Shown: positions 42,156-51,535, counted from the first letter of the stretch. The stretch: 51,983 bases of DNA from RUG721 sp040307385 (GCA_040307385.1 JAWRJQ010000010.1:1-51983), one strand, 5' to 3'. Made by a program: numbers and translations. The notes: generated from the letters alone by a model not told the origin.

Positions 42156-43259
42156 GTGGAGAAGATCCGATCGCTTTCATCGAACACCCGGAAGAACATC
42201 GTCACCTATGCGATCGTCGTCGGGGCGTTCATCGTCATGCAGGCGTTGCTCTCCGCAGGCGCCGTCTCCAACGCCACACAGGGCATGCTCGTTCCCATCT
42301 GCGCGTACGTGTGCATGGCCATCTCGCTCAACCTCGTGGTGGGCTTTTCGGGCGAGCTGTCGCTCGGCCATGCGGGATTCATGAGCGTGGGCGCGTTCTC
42401 GGGCGCGATCGTCTCCTCCGCCCTTGCGGGATCGCTCCCGTCCGGCCCGCTCAGGATGCTCGCCGCCATTGCGGTGGCGGGCGTGTGCGCCGGCGTTGCG
42501 GGCGTCCTCATCGGCATCCCGGTCATGCGCCTGCGCGGCGACTATCTCGCCATCGTGACATTGGCCTTCGGCGAGATCATCAAGAACCTGTTCAACAACC
42601 TCTACGTGGGCATCGACGCCCGCGGCCTGCACGTCTCGATGACCGATGCCGCCTCGCTCGGCATGGATGGCGGCAAGGTGGTGATCAACGGCCCGCAAGG
42701 CGCCGTGGGCATCGATATGATCTCATCGTTCACCGCCGGGTTCCTCCTCATCCTGTTCACCCTCACCGTCGTCCTCAATCTGGTGAACAGCCGCAGCGGC
42801 CGCGCCGTCATGGCTGTGCGCGACAACCGCATCGCAGCCGAATCGGTGGGCATCAACACCACCAAGTACCGCCTCATGGCCTTCGTGGTGTCGGCGGCGC
42901 TCGCCGGCATGGCCGGCGCCCTCTACGCCATGAACTACAACGCCATCGTGCCCAAGAAGTTCGACTTCAACACCTCGATCCTCGTGCTCGTGTTCGTGGT
43001 GCTGGGCGGCATGGGCAACATCCGAGGCGGCATCGTCTCCGCGACGGTGCTCACGGTGCTGCCCGAGAAGCTGCGCTTCATCGGCGACTACCGCATGCTC
43101 ATCTACGCCGTCGTCCTCATCGGCGTCATGCTCATCTCCAACAACCGCGTCCTGATGGAGCAGCTGCGCGGCCTCACGCGGCGCTTCCGGAAGAAGAGGC
43201 GGGGGAGAGCCGACACGACGCCCGTCGGAATATCGGAGGGAGGCGATGGACATGGCTAA
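42156..43259 (+). CDS. livM: Branched-chain amino acid ABC transporter permease LivM
   Basis: The 367-aa second permease has YVCMAISLNLVVGFSGELSLGHAGFM, AIVTLAFGEIIKNLFNN and the ATPase contact loop GRAVMAVRDNRIAAESVGI, all typical of LivM. GTG 42156 is preceded by GGAGAAGG. The C-terminal tail is basic (TRRFRKKRRGRADT), and its end overlaps livG by 14 bp. Confidence 0.94.
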   Translation: MEKIRSLSSNTRKNIVTYAIVVGAFIVMQALLSAGAVSNATQGMLVPICAYVCMAISLNLVVGFSGELSLGHAGFMSVGAFSGAIVSSALAGSLPSGPLRMLAAIAVAGVCAGVAGVLIGIPVMRLRGDYLAIVTLAFGEIIKNLFNNLYVGIDARGLHVSMTDAASLGMDGGKVVINGPQGAVGIDMISSFTAGFLLILFTLTVVLNLVNSRSGRAVMAVRDNRIAAESVGINTTKYRLMAFVVSAALAGMAGALYAMNYNAIVPKKFDFNTSILVLVFVVLGGMGNIRGGIVSATVLTVLPEKLRFIGDYRMLIYAVVLIGVMLISNNRVLMEQLRGLTRRFRKKRRGRADTTPVGISEGGDGHG

Positions 43260-44157
43260 GAACGTGCGCAACGAGGGAACCTACAAGGCCCAGAGCGCGG
43301 CCGCCGGAAAGCGGGACAAGGCTCCCAAGCGGGAGCGCACCAAGATGGTGCCGCTGGTCACCGACTACATCATCCCGGAACGCGACGCGGGTCAGACCAT
43401 GCTCGAGTGCCGTCATCTCGGCATCGACTTCGGCGGTTTGCATGCGGTCGAGGATTTCAACCTGACGGTGGGCAAGACCGAGATCGCGGGCTTGATCGGC
43501 CCCAACGGCGCGGGTAAGACCACCGTGTTCAACCTGCTCACCAAGGTGTACGCCCCCACGCGCGGCACCATTCTGCTCGACGGCGTGGACACCGCCAACA
43601 TGACCACCGATCAAGCTGCTCAGGCGGGCATCGCGCGCACGTTCCAGAACATCCGCCTCTTCGATACCCTCACCGTGGAGGACAACGTGCGCATCGGCCT
43701 GCATAACCAGGTCAAATACGGCATGTGGAGCGCCATCTTCCGCCTTCCGCGCTACTGGCTCTCCGAGAAGGAGCTCCACGACCGCGCGCTCGAGCTGCTC
43801 GACGTGTTCAATATGGCCGACAGCGCGGGCGACATCGCCGGATCGCTGCCATACGGCGCCCAGCGCAGGCTCGAGATCGTGCGCGCGCTCGCAACCAACC
43901 CCAAGCTGCTGCTGCTCGACGAGCCTGCCGCGGGTATGAACCCGTCCGAGACCGCCGAGCTCATGGAGAACATCCGCAAGATCCGCGACGACTTCAAGAT
44001 CGCCATCATGCTTATCGAGCACGACATGGATCTCGTCATGGGCGTGTGCGAGGGCATCGCGGTGCTCAATTTCGGCAGGATCATCGCCAAGGGCACTCCC
44101 GACCAGATTCAGGAGAACCCGCAGGTCATCGAGGCATACCTCGGCAAGCAGGAATAG
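43246..44157 (+). CDS. livG: Branched-chain amino acid ABC transporter ATPase LivG
   Basis: 303 aa. It has Walker A GPNGAGKTT, IARTFQNIRLF (Q-loop region), the signature region LPYGAQRRLEI, Walker B LLLLDEPAAGMNP and the H-loop IEHDMD. The first about 50 residues are an unusual basic, probably disordered extension (KAQSAAAGKRDKAPKRERTK) before the usual LivG start MLECRHLGIDFGG. ATG 43246 or 43252 may be used; the start lies inside livM, so translation is coupled. Family members are usually about 255 aa. Confidence 0.94.
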   Translation: MDMAKNVRNEGTYKAQSAAAGKRDKAPKRERTKMVPLVTDYIIPERDAGQTMLECRHLGIDFGGLHAVEDFNLTVGKTEIAGLIGPNGAGKTTVFNLLTKVYAPTRGTILLDGVDTANMTTDQAAQAGIARTFQNIRLFDTLTVEDNVRIGLHNQVKYGMWSAIFRLPRYWLSEKELHDRALELLDVFNMADSAGDIAGSLPYGAQRRLEIVRALATNPKLLLLDEPAAGMNPSETAELMENIRKIRDDFKIAIMLIEHDMDLVMGVCEGIAVLNFGRIIAKGTPDQIQENPQVIEAYLGKQE

Positions 44158-44166
44158 GAGCGGCCC

Positions 44167-44874
44167 ATGGCAATGCTGAAGGTCTCCGATTTGAGCGTCT
44201 ATTACGGCAGCATCCACGCCGTGAAGGGCGTCTCCTTCGAGGTCGAGAAGGGCGAGATCGTCACCCTCATCGGCGCGAACGGCGCGGGCAAATCCACCAC
44301 GCTCAACACCGTGGCGGGCATCCTCCCCGCACGCACGGGTTCGATCGACTTTTTGGACGAGAGCATCCTCGGCGTTCCCGCGCACCAGATGGTTCGGCGC
44401 GGCATCGCGCTCTGCCCCGAGGGCAGGCGCATCTTCACCCAGATGACGGTGGAGGAGAACCTCGAGATGGGCGGCTACTCCCGCACCGATGCCGAGAACG
44501 ACGAGACCATCGATGAGGTGTACGGGCACTTCCCGCGCCTGCGCGAGCGCGCCGACCAGGTGGCGGGTACCCTCTCGGGAGGCGAGCAACAGATGCTCGC
44601 CATGGGGCGCGCCCTCATGGGCAGGCCCGACCTCATCATGCTCGACGAGCCGTCCATGGGCTTGGCGCCCATCCTCGTGGAGGAGATCTTCTCGATTATC
44701 AAGGACCTCAACGATAACGGCACCACGGTGCTGCTGGTCGAGCAGAACGCGAGCATGGCCCTCTCCATCGCGGACCGCGCGTATGTGCTCGAAACGGGCA
44801 AGATCGTCAAAACGGGAACCGGCGCGGAGCTGTTGAAGGACGATGCCGTCCGCAAGGCCTACCTCGGCGGCTGA
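44167..44874 (+). CDS. livF: Branched-chain amino acid ABC transporter ATPase LivF
   Basis: 235 aa. Walker A GANGAGKST, CPEGRRIFTQMTVEENLEMGGY, signature LSGGEQQMLAMGRALM, Walker B IMLDEPSMGL and VEQNASMAL: the standard LivF set. It pairs with LivG as the ATPase heterodimer. It starts 9 bp after livG and ends the operon at a large inverted repeat. Confidence 0.95.
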   Translation: MAMLKVSDLSVYYGSIHAVKGVSFEVEKGEIVTLIGANGAGKSTTLNTVAGILPARTGSIDFLDESILGVPAHQMVRRGIALCPEGRRIFTQMTVEENLEMGGYSRTDAENDETIDEVYGHFPRLRERADQVAGTLSGGEQQMLAMGRALMGRPDLIMLDEPSMGLAPILVEEIFSIIKDLNDNGTTVLLVEQNASMALSIADRAYVLETGKIVKTGTGAELLKDDAVRKAYLGG

Positions 44875-44919
44875 GCGCCGCGCGGTTGCCGCCGGGTCTT
44901 CCGGCGCGCCCTGCGCTCA
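44872..44919. terminator. Inverted repeat between convergent livF and thrH
   Basis: TGAGCGC (44872-44878, containing the livF stop) pairs with GCGCTCA (44913-44919), with an inner GCCGG/CCGGC hairpin. It lies between convergent genes and could stop both; there is no T run. Confidence 0.4.
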
Positions 44920-44925
44920 AACCGA

Positions 44926-45525
44926 TCAGAGCGCCGCCTCGATGGCGGCGAGCAGCTCGTCGTACGTCTCGTATGCTGCAAGATCGGGGTTGTCCTGTTT
45001 GATGGCATCGGTGGTGCGGAAGAGGAATCCCGCCTTGCTCGCCCGGATCATACCGAGGTCGTTGTACGAGTCGCCGGCGGCGATGGTTTCGAACCCGATG
45101 GCATGCAGGCCGCGCACGGTGGTCCGCTTCGAGTTCGAGCAGCGCATATGCACGCCCGCGATCATGCCGTCCTCATCGATCTCGAGCGCGTTGCAGAAGA
45201 TCGTGGGCCAGCCGAGCTTGGCCATGAGCGGCCGCGCGAACTCCTCGAAGGTGTCGGAGATGATGATGACCTGCGTTTGGGCGCGCAGGCGGTCGAGAAA
45301 CTCCTTGGCGCCGGGAAGTACCTCGATGGTTGCGATGACGCGCTGGATGTCGGCGATTCCCAGGCCGTGCTCGCGCAGGATGCCCATGCGCCATGCCATG
45401 AGCTTGCCGTAGTCGGGTTCGTCGCGCGTGGTGCGCCTGAGCCCCTCGATCCCGCTCTCTTCGGCGAGCGCGATCCAGATCTCGGGTACCAGCACGCCTT
45501 CCAGGTCCAAACAGCAGATATTCAT
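44926..45525 (-). CDS. thrH: ThrH-like phosphoserine/homoserine HAD phosphatase
   Basis: The 199-aa HAD protein starts MNICCLDLEGVLVPEIWIAL (DxE with Asp7), the mark of ThrH, and continues with ISDTFEEFARPLMAKLGWPT and AAGDSYNDLGMI. ThrH of Pseudomonas is a phosphoserine phosphatase that can also move the phosphate to homoserine, bypassing ThrB. Here it is the last gene of thrC-thrB-thrH, 34 bp after thrB, so a role in threonine or serine supply is likely. Start MNICC was chosen; the longer open frame upstream lies in thrB. Confidence 0.88.
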   Translation of the reverse strand: MNICCLDLEGVLVPEIWIALAEESGIEGLRRTTRDEPDYGKLMAWRMGILREHGLGIADIQRVIATIEVLPGAKEFLDRLRAQTQVIIISDTFEEFARPLMAKLGWPTIFCNALEIDEDGMIAGVHMRCSNSKRTTVRGLHAIGFETIAAGDSYNDLGMIRASKAGFLFRTTDAIKQDNPDLAAYETYDELLAAIEAAL

Positions 45526-45559
45526 GATCGGGCTCCATCTTCTCGTGTCGGTTGGCGGT

Positions 45560-46450
45560 TCAGGTGGCGAACGAGACGCGCGTTCCCTGCTCGTTGGCGC
45601 GCAGGACGCTGATCCACAGGCTCGGCATGGCGGCTTCCGCTGCATGCGCAACCGAGGCGGCGACCTCGTCGCCATCGCATATCGCAAGCATGGCGGCGCC
45701 CGACCCCGAGATGAGGAAGGTCGCCGCGCCGGCTTCGAGCGCGCATGCTTGGAGATGCTCGTAGTCGGGGATGAGCGGGGCGCGATAGGGCTCGTGGATG
45801 CGGTCGTGGCAGCATGCGGCGATCTGGCGCGCCTCTCCCGAGGCGAGGGCGCTCACCATGGCGAGGCAGCGCCCGACCTGCCAGGAGACCGAGCTCATGG
45901 GCACCATGGCGGGCAGCGCTCGGCGCGCATCCGAGGTGAGGATGCGATACGGCGGCGCCATGCAGACGAAGCGCAGGTTGGGCGCGATGACCCAGCGCGT
46001 GGTGAAGGTCGCGCCGTCCTGCACGTACGAGCTCACGAGGCCGCCCATTACCGCAGGGGCGACGTTGTCGGGATGGCCCTCGATGCGCGTGGCGAGCGAG
46101 AGCGAAAACGGGCGGTCGAAGGTTCGCCCGGCAAGGGCCTGAGCGGCGGCGATGCCCGCCACGACGCAGGTTGAGCTCGAGCCGAGGCCGCCCGACGCGG
46201 GGATGGGGCACTCCTCGCGGATGTGCAGGGGCCGCGCGTCGATGCCCATCTCGGCGCAGGCGGCGAGATAGCTCGTCCAGACGAGGTTGTCGGGACCGGC
46301 AAGCCGCTCATCGCAGCCGGTGATCGCGAGCTCGTCGGCTTCCTCGAACGTGTAGACCGCATCGAGATTGAGCGCCAGGCCCAGCACGTCGAAGCCGACG
46401 CCCAGGTTGGCGGTGGTTGCGGGAACGATGACGCGCACGGCCCGCGTCAT
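45560..46450 (-). CDS. thrB: Homoserine kinase
   Basis: The 296-aa GHMP kinase phosphorylates homoserine for ThrC. It has VPATTANLGVGFDVLGLAL at the N-terminus, the ATP loop PASGGLGSSST, HPDNVAPAVMGG and the C-terminal ISGSGAAMLAI. The start overlaps the thrC stop by 4 nt (ATGA), so the two are coupled. No frameshift; length normal. Confidence 0.95.
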   Translation of the reverse strand: MTRAVRVIVPATTANLGVGFDVLGLALNLDAVYTFEEADELAITGCDERLAGPDNLVWTSYLAACAEMGIDARPLHIREECPIPASGGLGSSSTCVVAGIAAAQALAGRTFDRPFSLSLATRIEGHPDNVAPAVMGGLVSSYVQDGATFTTRWVIAPNLRFVCMAPPYRILTSDARRALPAMVPMSSVSWQVGRCLAMVSALASGEARQIAACCHDRIHEPYRAPLIPDYEHLQACALEAGAATFLISGSGAAMLAICDGDEVAASVAHAAEAAMPSLWISVLRANEQGTRVSFAT

Positions 46451-47931
46451 GCGAAGATCCTCGCGGCAACGCTCTCGACGAAGGCGCCCATGCGCTCGAT
46501 AGCGCACACGTCGTCGTGCAGGCGCTCCATGCTGCGCAGCGATGAGAGCTGCAGGGGCGCTGCGGTGCCTGTGAGCTGCTCGAGCGCATCCATGGCCTCG
46601 AAACCGCTCAGATCTTCCGCATCGTGGCCGAGCGCCTTCAGGCAATCGGCGGAGAACTTGTAGGGGCTCGCCGTGGCGACCAGCACGCGTGCACGTCCGC
46701 TTGTCTCGAGGCCGTCGAGCACGTGCTTGCCGACGGCCGTGTGGGGGTCGATCAGCACGCCCGTGTTCTCGTAGGTGCTCCGAATGGCGGCCGAGGTCTC
46801 GGCATCGGTTGCATAGCCGCAGCCGAAGATGCTCCCGATGCGCTCCTTCAGCTCGTCGCTCACCGTGTACGCGCCCTTCTCGGCGAGATCCGCCATGAGC
46901 GACGCCACGTAGTCGCAATCGCCGCCCGAGAGGTGGTAGAGCAGACGCTCGAGGTTGGAGGACACGAGGATGTCCATGGAGGGGGAGATGGTCGCGTTGA
47001 ACGCGCGCCCGCGATCGTAGGTGCCGGTGGTGATGAAGTCGGTGAGCACGTTGTTCGTGTTGGATGCCACGATGAGCGTGCCGACGGGCAGGCCCATGAG
47101 CTCGGCATAGAAACCGGCGAGCACGTTGCCGAAATTGCCGGTGGGAACGCAGAAATCCACCTTCTCGCCGAGCGTCACGGCGCCTGCGCGCACGAGCTGC
47201 GCATAGGCGTCGATGTAGTAGGCGATCTGCGGCACGAGACGGCCGATGTTGATGGAATTGGCGCTTGAGAGCGCAACGTTGCGCTGCGCGAGCGCATCGA
47301 TGAGCGCGGCGTCGCCGAAGATGCGCTTCACGCCCGTCTGGGAGTCGTCGAAGGTGCCGCGCACGGCGCACACGCCCACGTTGGAACCCGTCTGGCAGAC
47401 CATCTGGAGCTCCTGGACATCGGAGACCTTCCGATAAGGGTAGAAGACGCAGATGCCCACGCCGTCGATGCCGGCGAATCCCTCGAGCGCCGCCTTGCCC
47501 GTGTCGCCCGAGGTCGCCGTGAGCACGAGGATCTTGTCATCTTCGTGCGCACGGGAGCGGAGCATGAGGTGGGGGAGCATCTGCAGCGCAACGTCCTTGA
47601 AGGCGCTCGTGGGCCCGTGGAAGAGCTCGAGCATATAATCGGAGCCGAGCGGACGCACGGGCGCGATGCGCCCATCGTCGAAATTGGCGCCATAGGCGGC
47701 CGAGACGCATGCGGCGAGCTCGTCGTGCGAGAAGTCCGTGAGAAACCGCGCGAGCACGTCGAAGCTTGTTTCCTGGAAGGTACTGTTGCAGATGCGCGTG
47801 AGATCGAGGCGCTCGCCTTCGAGGCCGTCGCGCACATAGAGGCCGCCGTCGGGCGCGATGCCCGTCCTGATTGCGAACTTTCCTGTTACGGAATGCGCGT
47901 CTGAGCGCGTGCTGTGATACAAAAAACCCAA
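46447..47931 (-). CDS. thrC: Threonine synthase
   Basis: ThrC converts O-phosphohomoserine to threonine with PLP. The product contains YHSTRSDAHSV, the N-terminal family motif, ELFHGPTSAFKDVALQ (PLP Lys), LTATSGDTGKAALEGF and PTGNFGNVLAG, and is of the long type (494 aa). I placed the start at TTG 47931 because GAGG lies 5 nt upstream and a -10-like TATGAT covers 47980-47975, including the alternative ATG 47979. TTG 47922 is another option. First gene of the leftward thr operon, divergent from hom. Confidence 0.93.
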   Translation of the reverse strand: MGFLYHSTRSDAHSVTGKFAIRTGIAPDGGLYVRDGLEGERLDLTRICNSTFQETSFDVLARFLTDFSHDELAACVSAAYGANFDDGRIAPVRPLGSDYMLELFHGPTSAFKDVALQMLPHLMLRSRAHEDDKILVLTATSGDTGKAALEGFAGIDGVGICVFYPYRKVSDVQELQMVCQTGSNVGVCAVRGTFDDSQTGVKRIFGDAALIDALAQRNVALSSANSINIGRLVPQIAYYIDAYAQLVRAGAVTLGEKVDFCVPTGNFGNVLAGFYAELMGLPVGTLIVASNTNNVLTDFITTGTYDRGRAFNATISPSMDILVSSNLERLLYHLSGGDCDYVASLMADLAEKGAYTVSDELKERIGSIFGCGYATDAETSAAIRSTYENTGVLIDPHTAVGKHVLDGLETSGRARVLVATASPYKFSADCLKALGHDAEDLSGFEAMDALEQLTGTAAPLQLSSLRSMERLHDDVCAIERMGAFVESVAARIFA

Positions 47932-47974
47932 GGTTTCCTCACATCCTCGTGAGACGCGTGCAGCTGATGTAAGT

Positions 47975-47980
47975 ATCATA
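47975..47980 (-). promoter_or_regulatory. Candidate -10 of the thrCBH operon
   Basis: TATGAT on the minus strand about 45 bp before the TTG start. No convincing -35. It lies in the 86-bp gap shared with the divergent hom-lysC-asd operon. Confidence 0.3.
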
Positions 47981-48017
47981 GCTTCTTAGCGATACGAACC
48001 TGGACGATGATACAGAG

Positions 48018-49157
48018 ATGAAAGATTGGATCGGCATGGACATCGCCATCTTGGGATACGGGACCGTCGGCAGGGGCGTTGCCGACATCGTCGAGCATAA
48101 GACCGAGGGGATCCGCGTCACGCGCATCCTCGAGCTGCCCGATCGCCTGACGGACCCGCGCATGACATCCAACTTCGACGATATCGTGGACGATCCCTCG
48201 ATCGAGCTGGTCGTGGAGTGCATGGGCGGCATCGAGCCCGCCCACACCTTCATCAGTCGCGCGCTTTCCGCGGGCAAGCACGTGGCGACCTCCAACAAGG
48301 CGGTCGTCGCGGCGAGCTTTCCCGAGCTTGCCGCGCTTTCATCCGCCCATGGCGCCTCGCTTTACATAGAGGCTTCCGTGGGCGGCGGCGTACCTTGGAT
48401 CGCGGGCATAGCCAAGGCGCGCCGCATCGATCGCATCGCGTCGTTCATGGGCATCATGAACGGCACCACCAACTATATCATCGATGCCATGAGCACGCGC
48501 GGCATCGAGTTCGCCGAGGCGCTGCGCGATGCGCAGGAGAAGGGCTATGCCGAGCGCGACCCCTCCGCCGACATCGACGGCATCGACGTGGCCAACAAGA
48601 CCGTCATCACCGCGTCGGTGAGCTTCGGCTGCGTCTGCACGCGCAGCCTTCCCGTGACGGGCATCCGCAACCTCACCAAGGGCGACCTGGAGTTCTTCGC
48701 CGAGCGCGGACGCACGGTCAAGCTCATCGGACGCGGCACGGCGCTCGATGGCGCGTATGCGGTGGCCGTGGAGCCCGTGGCGCTCGCGTCGTCGTCGCTC
48801 GAGGCGCACGTGCCCGCGAACAACAACCTGGTCACGCTCGTCGGCGACACGGTGGGCGAGCTCAAGTTCTACGGGCAGGGCGCCGGCATGATGCCCACGG
48901 GCAACGCCGTCGTGCAGGACATCCTCGATTGCGCCTCCGGGCTGCGCCGCACGTACGACTTCTCGAGCGAGCGCACCTTCGAGCCCGTCCTGCTCGCCTC
49001 CGACTACGTGCTGCGCACAACGTCGGCGCCGATGCAGGGGGAGGCGCTGGGGGAGCACAGGCGGCTTCTGCACGGGATGACGGCCGTCGAGGCGCGCGCT
49101 CTCTACGAACGCGTGTTGGAAAGCGATCCGAGCGCCTTTATCGTGGCGTTGGCATAG
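48018..49157 (+). CDS. hom: Homoserine dehydrogenase
   Basis: The enzyme reduces aspartate semialdehyde to homoserine. The 379-aa protein has the nucleotide-binding loop IAILGYGTVGRG, VVECMGGIEPA, ATSNKAVVA, the catalytic MGIMNGTTNYI and EKGYAERDPSADIDGIDVANK. The C-terminal about 60 residues (DYVLRTTSAPMQGEALGEHRRLL onward) do not look like the usual regulatory ACT domain, and the protein is shorter than the common 430-aa form. The start may be ATG 48018 or ATG 48036; neither has a strong SD. lysC follows after 16 bp. Confidence 0.93.
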   Translation: MKDWIGMDIAILGYGTVGRGVADIVEHKTEGIRVTRILELPDRLTDPRMTSNFDDIVDDPSIELVVECMGGIEPAHTFISRALSAGKHVATSNKAVVAASFPELAALSSAHGASLYIEASVGGGVPWIAGIAKARRIDRIASFMGIMNGTTNYIIDAMSTRGIEFAEALRDAQEKGYAERDPSADIDGIDVANKTVITASVSFGCVCTRSLPVTGIRNLTKGDLEFFAERGRTVKLIGRGTALDGAYAVAVEPVALASSSLEAHVPANNNLVTLVGDTVGELKFYGQGAGMMPTGNAVVQDILDCASGLRRTYDFSSERTFEPVLLASDYVLRTTSAPMQGEALGEHRRLLHGMTAVEARALYERVLESDPSAFIVALA

Positions 49158-49173
49158 AAGAGAGAGAAACTCG

Positions 49174-50505
49174 ATGATCAAGATCAGCAAATTCGGCGGT
49201 TCGAGCGTTGCGACTGCAGAGCAGTTCCGCCGCGTCAAGGAGATCGTGGAGGCCGATCCGGACCGCCGCTTCATCGTGGTCTCGGCCGTCGGCAAGCGCG
49301 GCTCGGCCGACAACAAGATCACCGACCTTCTCCTGCTCGTCAACGCGCATGTGAAGTACCACGTGGATTGCTCGCCGTTGCTGGCCGACATCAAGGCCCG
49401 CTTCGTCGAGATCGCCGAGGAGCTGGAGCTTACCTGGCCCGTGGCCGAGCGGTTCGATATCTTCGCGGCGAACATCGCCAAGCACTCGCCCGAGTACATC
49501 GTCAGCCGAGGCGAGTGGTTCACTGCGCACCTCATGGCCGATTACCTGGGGCTTCCCTTCGTCGATGCAGCCGATGTGATGATGTTCCATCACAACGGCA
49601 CCGTCGATCTCGAGCGAACCTCCGTGCGCCTGAAAGACGTCGTGCATCGCAAGGGCACCTTCGTCTTCCCCGGGTTCTACGGAGCCACGGTGGACGGTGC
49701 CATCAAGCTCTTCCAACGCGGCGGCGGCGACATCACGGGCGCCATCCTCGCGCGGTGCCTCGATGCGGGCCTCTACGAGAACTGGACCGACGTCTCGGGG
49801 TTCCTCTCGGCCGATCCGCACATCATCGACAAGCCGCGCTCCATCCGCCGCATCACCTTCGATGAGATGCGCGAGCTTTCCTACATGGGCGCCTCGGTGC
49901 TGCAGGAGGAGGCGATCTTTCCCGTGCGCGAGGCCAATATCCCCATCCAGATTAAGAACACCAACCGTCCCGAGGACGTGGGCACCATCATCCGCGAGAC
50001 GGCCGATTCCGACGTGGACGAGCACCTCATCACGGGCATCGCGGGCAAGCGCGATTTTCTCGCCGTGCATATCCAGAAGGCGCACATGTCCAACGAGGTG
50101 GGCATCGTGCGCAGGGTGCTCAGCATCTTCGAGCGCTACGGGATCTCGATCGAGCATGTTCCCACGGGCGTCGATTCGTTCGGCGTGGTGGTGAACGGCG
50201 CGGACGTCAAGGACATCATCTACCAGATCATCTCCGATGTCCGCAAGGAGATCAGGCCCGACAACGTCACCGTGTTCGACAACCTCGCCCTGGTGGCGGT
50301 GGTCGGACGCAACATGTCCAAGCGATCCGGCACTTCGGGCAAGGTCTTCGGCGTGCTCGGCGAGGCGGGCATCAACATCCGCCTCATCACGCAGAGCTCG
50401 CAGGAGATCTCCATCATCGTCGGCGTCGACAACGACGATTTCGAGAAGGCCATCAGGATGATCTACGACCGTTTCGTGGCCAGTGAGATGGTTCCGCGCG
50501 CCTAG
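49174..50505 (+). CDS. lysC: Aspartate kinase
   Basis: The 443-aa protein opens the aspartate pathway by phosphorylating aspartate. It has KISKFGGSSVATAEQ, VVSAVGKRGSADNKITDLL, FTAHLMADYLG, FPGFYGATVDG and RGGGDITGAILARCL, then two C-terminal ACT units (AVHIQKAHMSNEVGIVRRVLS and VGRNMSKRSGTSGKVF with NIRLITQSSQEISI). It is therefore probably feedback-regulated, by lysine and/or threonine. AGAGAGAAA lies before the ATG. It is the middle gene of hom-lysC-asd. Confidence 0.95.
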   Translation: MIKISKFGGSSVATAEQFRRVKEIVEADPDRRFIVVSAVGKRGSADNKITDLLLLVNAHVKYHVDCSPLLADIKARFVEIAEELELTWPVAERFDIFAANIAKHSPEYIVSRGEWFTAHLMADYLGLPFVDAADVMMFHHNGTVDLERTSVRLKDVVHRKGTFVFPGFYGATVDGAIKLFQRGGGDITGAILARCLDAGLYENWTDVSGFLSADPHIIDKPRSIRRITFDEMRELSYMGASVLQEEAIFPVREANIPIQIKNTNRPEDVGTIIRETADSDVDEHLITGIAGKRDFLAVHIQKAHMSNEVGIVRRVLSIFERYGISIEHVPTGVDSFGVVVNGADVKDIIYQIISDVRKEIRPDNVTVFDNLALVAVVGRNMSKRSGTSGKVFGVLGEAGINIRLITQSSQEISIIVGVDNDDFEKAIRMIYDRFVASEMVPRA

Positions 50506-50524
50506 AGGGCAGGGGAGGACGCAT

Positions 50525-51535
50525 ATGGCAGGCAAGGTTGTCGCAATTCTGGGAGCAACCGGCGTGGTTGGCCGGCAGATGCTCGAATGTCTCGAGGAAC
50601 GCGCCTTTCCCGTCGAGCAGCTCGTGTTGCTCGCGAGCAGGCGCTCTGCAGGCGCAGCCGTGACTTTCCGCGGAGAGGAGATCGCCATCCGCGAGGCGAC
50701 CCCCGATGCGTTCGCGGGCATCGACATCGTGCTCTCCGCCGTGGGGGACGAGCAGGCCGCGGAGCTGCTGCCCGAGGCCGTCAAGCGCGGGGCCGTTTGC
50801 GTGGATAACAGCCATGCATTCCGGCTCGACGAAAACGTTCCGCTCGTGATTCCCGAGATCAACGCCGAAGATATCGCACGCCATCGCGGCATCATCTCCA
50901 ATCCCAACTGCGCCACCATCATCGGTCTCGTGCCCCTGTGGCCGCTCCATCAGGCCGCAGGGCTCAAGCGCGTTATCGCGAGCACCTATCAGGCCGCTTC
51001 GGGTGCCGGCAAGCCCGGCCTCGACGAGCTCATGCGCGAGATTTCGTGCGTTGCAGCAGGTGAGAAGGTGGGGGAGACTGCGCCCTTCGCGTATCAGCTG
51101 GCTGGCAACCTTATCCCGCAGATCGGAGGGTTCGGCGCCGACGCGTACACCTCCGAGGAGATGAAGTTCCAGAACGAGGGGCGCAAGATCTGCCATCTGA
51201 GCGGCCTGCTCGTCAACTGCACCTGCGTGCGCGTGCCGATCATGCGCTCGCATTCCGAGTCCATCACGGCCGAGTTCGAGCGGCCCATCACGCCCGACGA
51301 GGCGCGCGCGATCCTTGCGTCCGCACCCGGCGTGAAGGTCGTGGACGATCCTTCCGCGCTTGCGTACCCGATGCCGCTCGATACGAGCGACCAGGACCTC
51401 ATCTACGTGGGCCGTATCCGGAAGGACATCTCAGCGCCCGAGGGCGTGAACGCGCTGAGCTTCTGGTGCTGCGGGGATCAGATCCGCAAGGGTGCAGCCA
51501 CCAACGCCGTCCAAATCGCGGAATACCTGGTCTAG
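50525..51535 (+). CDS. asd: Aspartate-semialdehyde dehydrogenase
   Basis: The 336-aa enzyme makes aspartate semialdehyde from aspartyl phosphate. It has VAILGATGVVGRQML (NADP loop), VDNSHAFRLDENVPLVIPEIN, the catalytic cysteine in SNPNCATI (Cys129), YQAASGAGKPGL and VPIMRSHSESI. GGGAGGA precedes ATG 50525. It lies 19 bp after lysC, so hom-lysC-asd is one operon that with the divergent thrCBH covers aspartate to threonine. Confidence 0.96.
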   Translation: MAGKVVAILGATGVVGRQMLECLEERAFPVEQLVLLASRRSAGAAVTFRGEEIAIREATPDAFAGIDIVLSAVGDEQAAELLPEAVKRGAVCVDNSHAFRLDENVPLVIPEINAEDIARHRGIISNPNCATIIGLVPLWPLHQAAGLKRVIASTYQAASGAGKPGLDELMREISCVAAGEKVGETAPFAYQLAGNLIPQIGGFGADAYTSEEMKFQNEGRKICHLSGLLVNCTCVRVPIMRSHSESITAEFERPITPDEARAILASAPGVKVVDDPSALAYPMPLDTSDQDLIYVGRIRKDISAPEGVNALSFWCCGDQIRKGAATNAVQIAEYLV

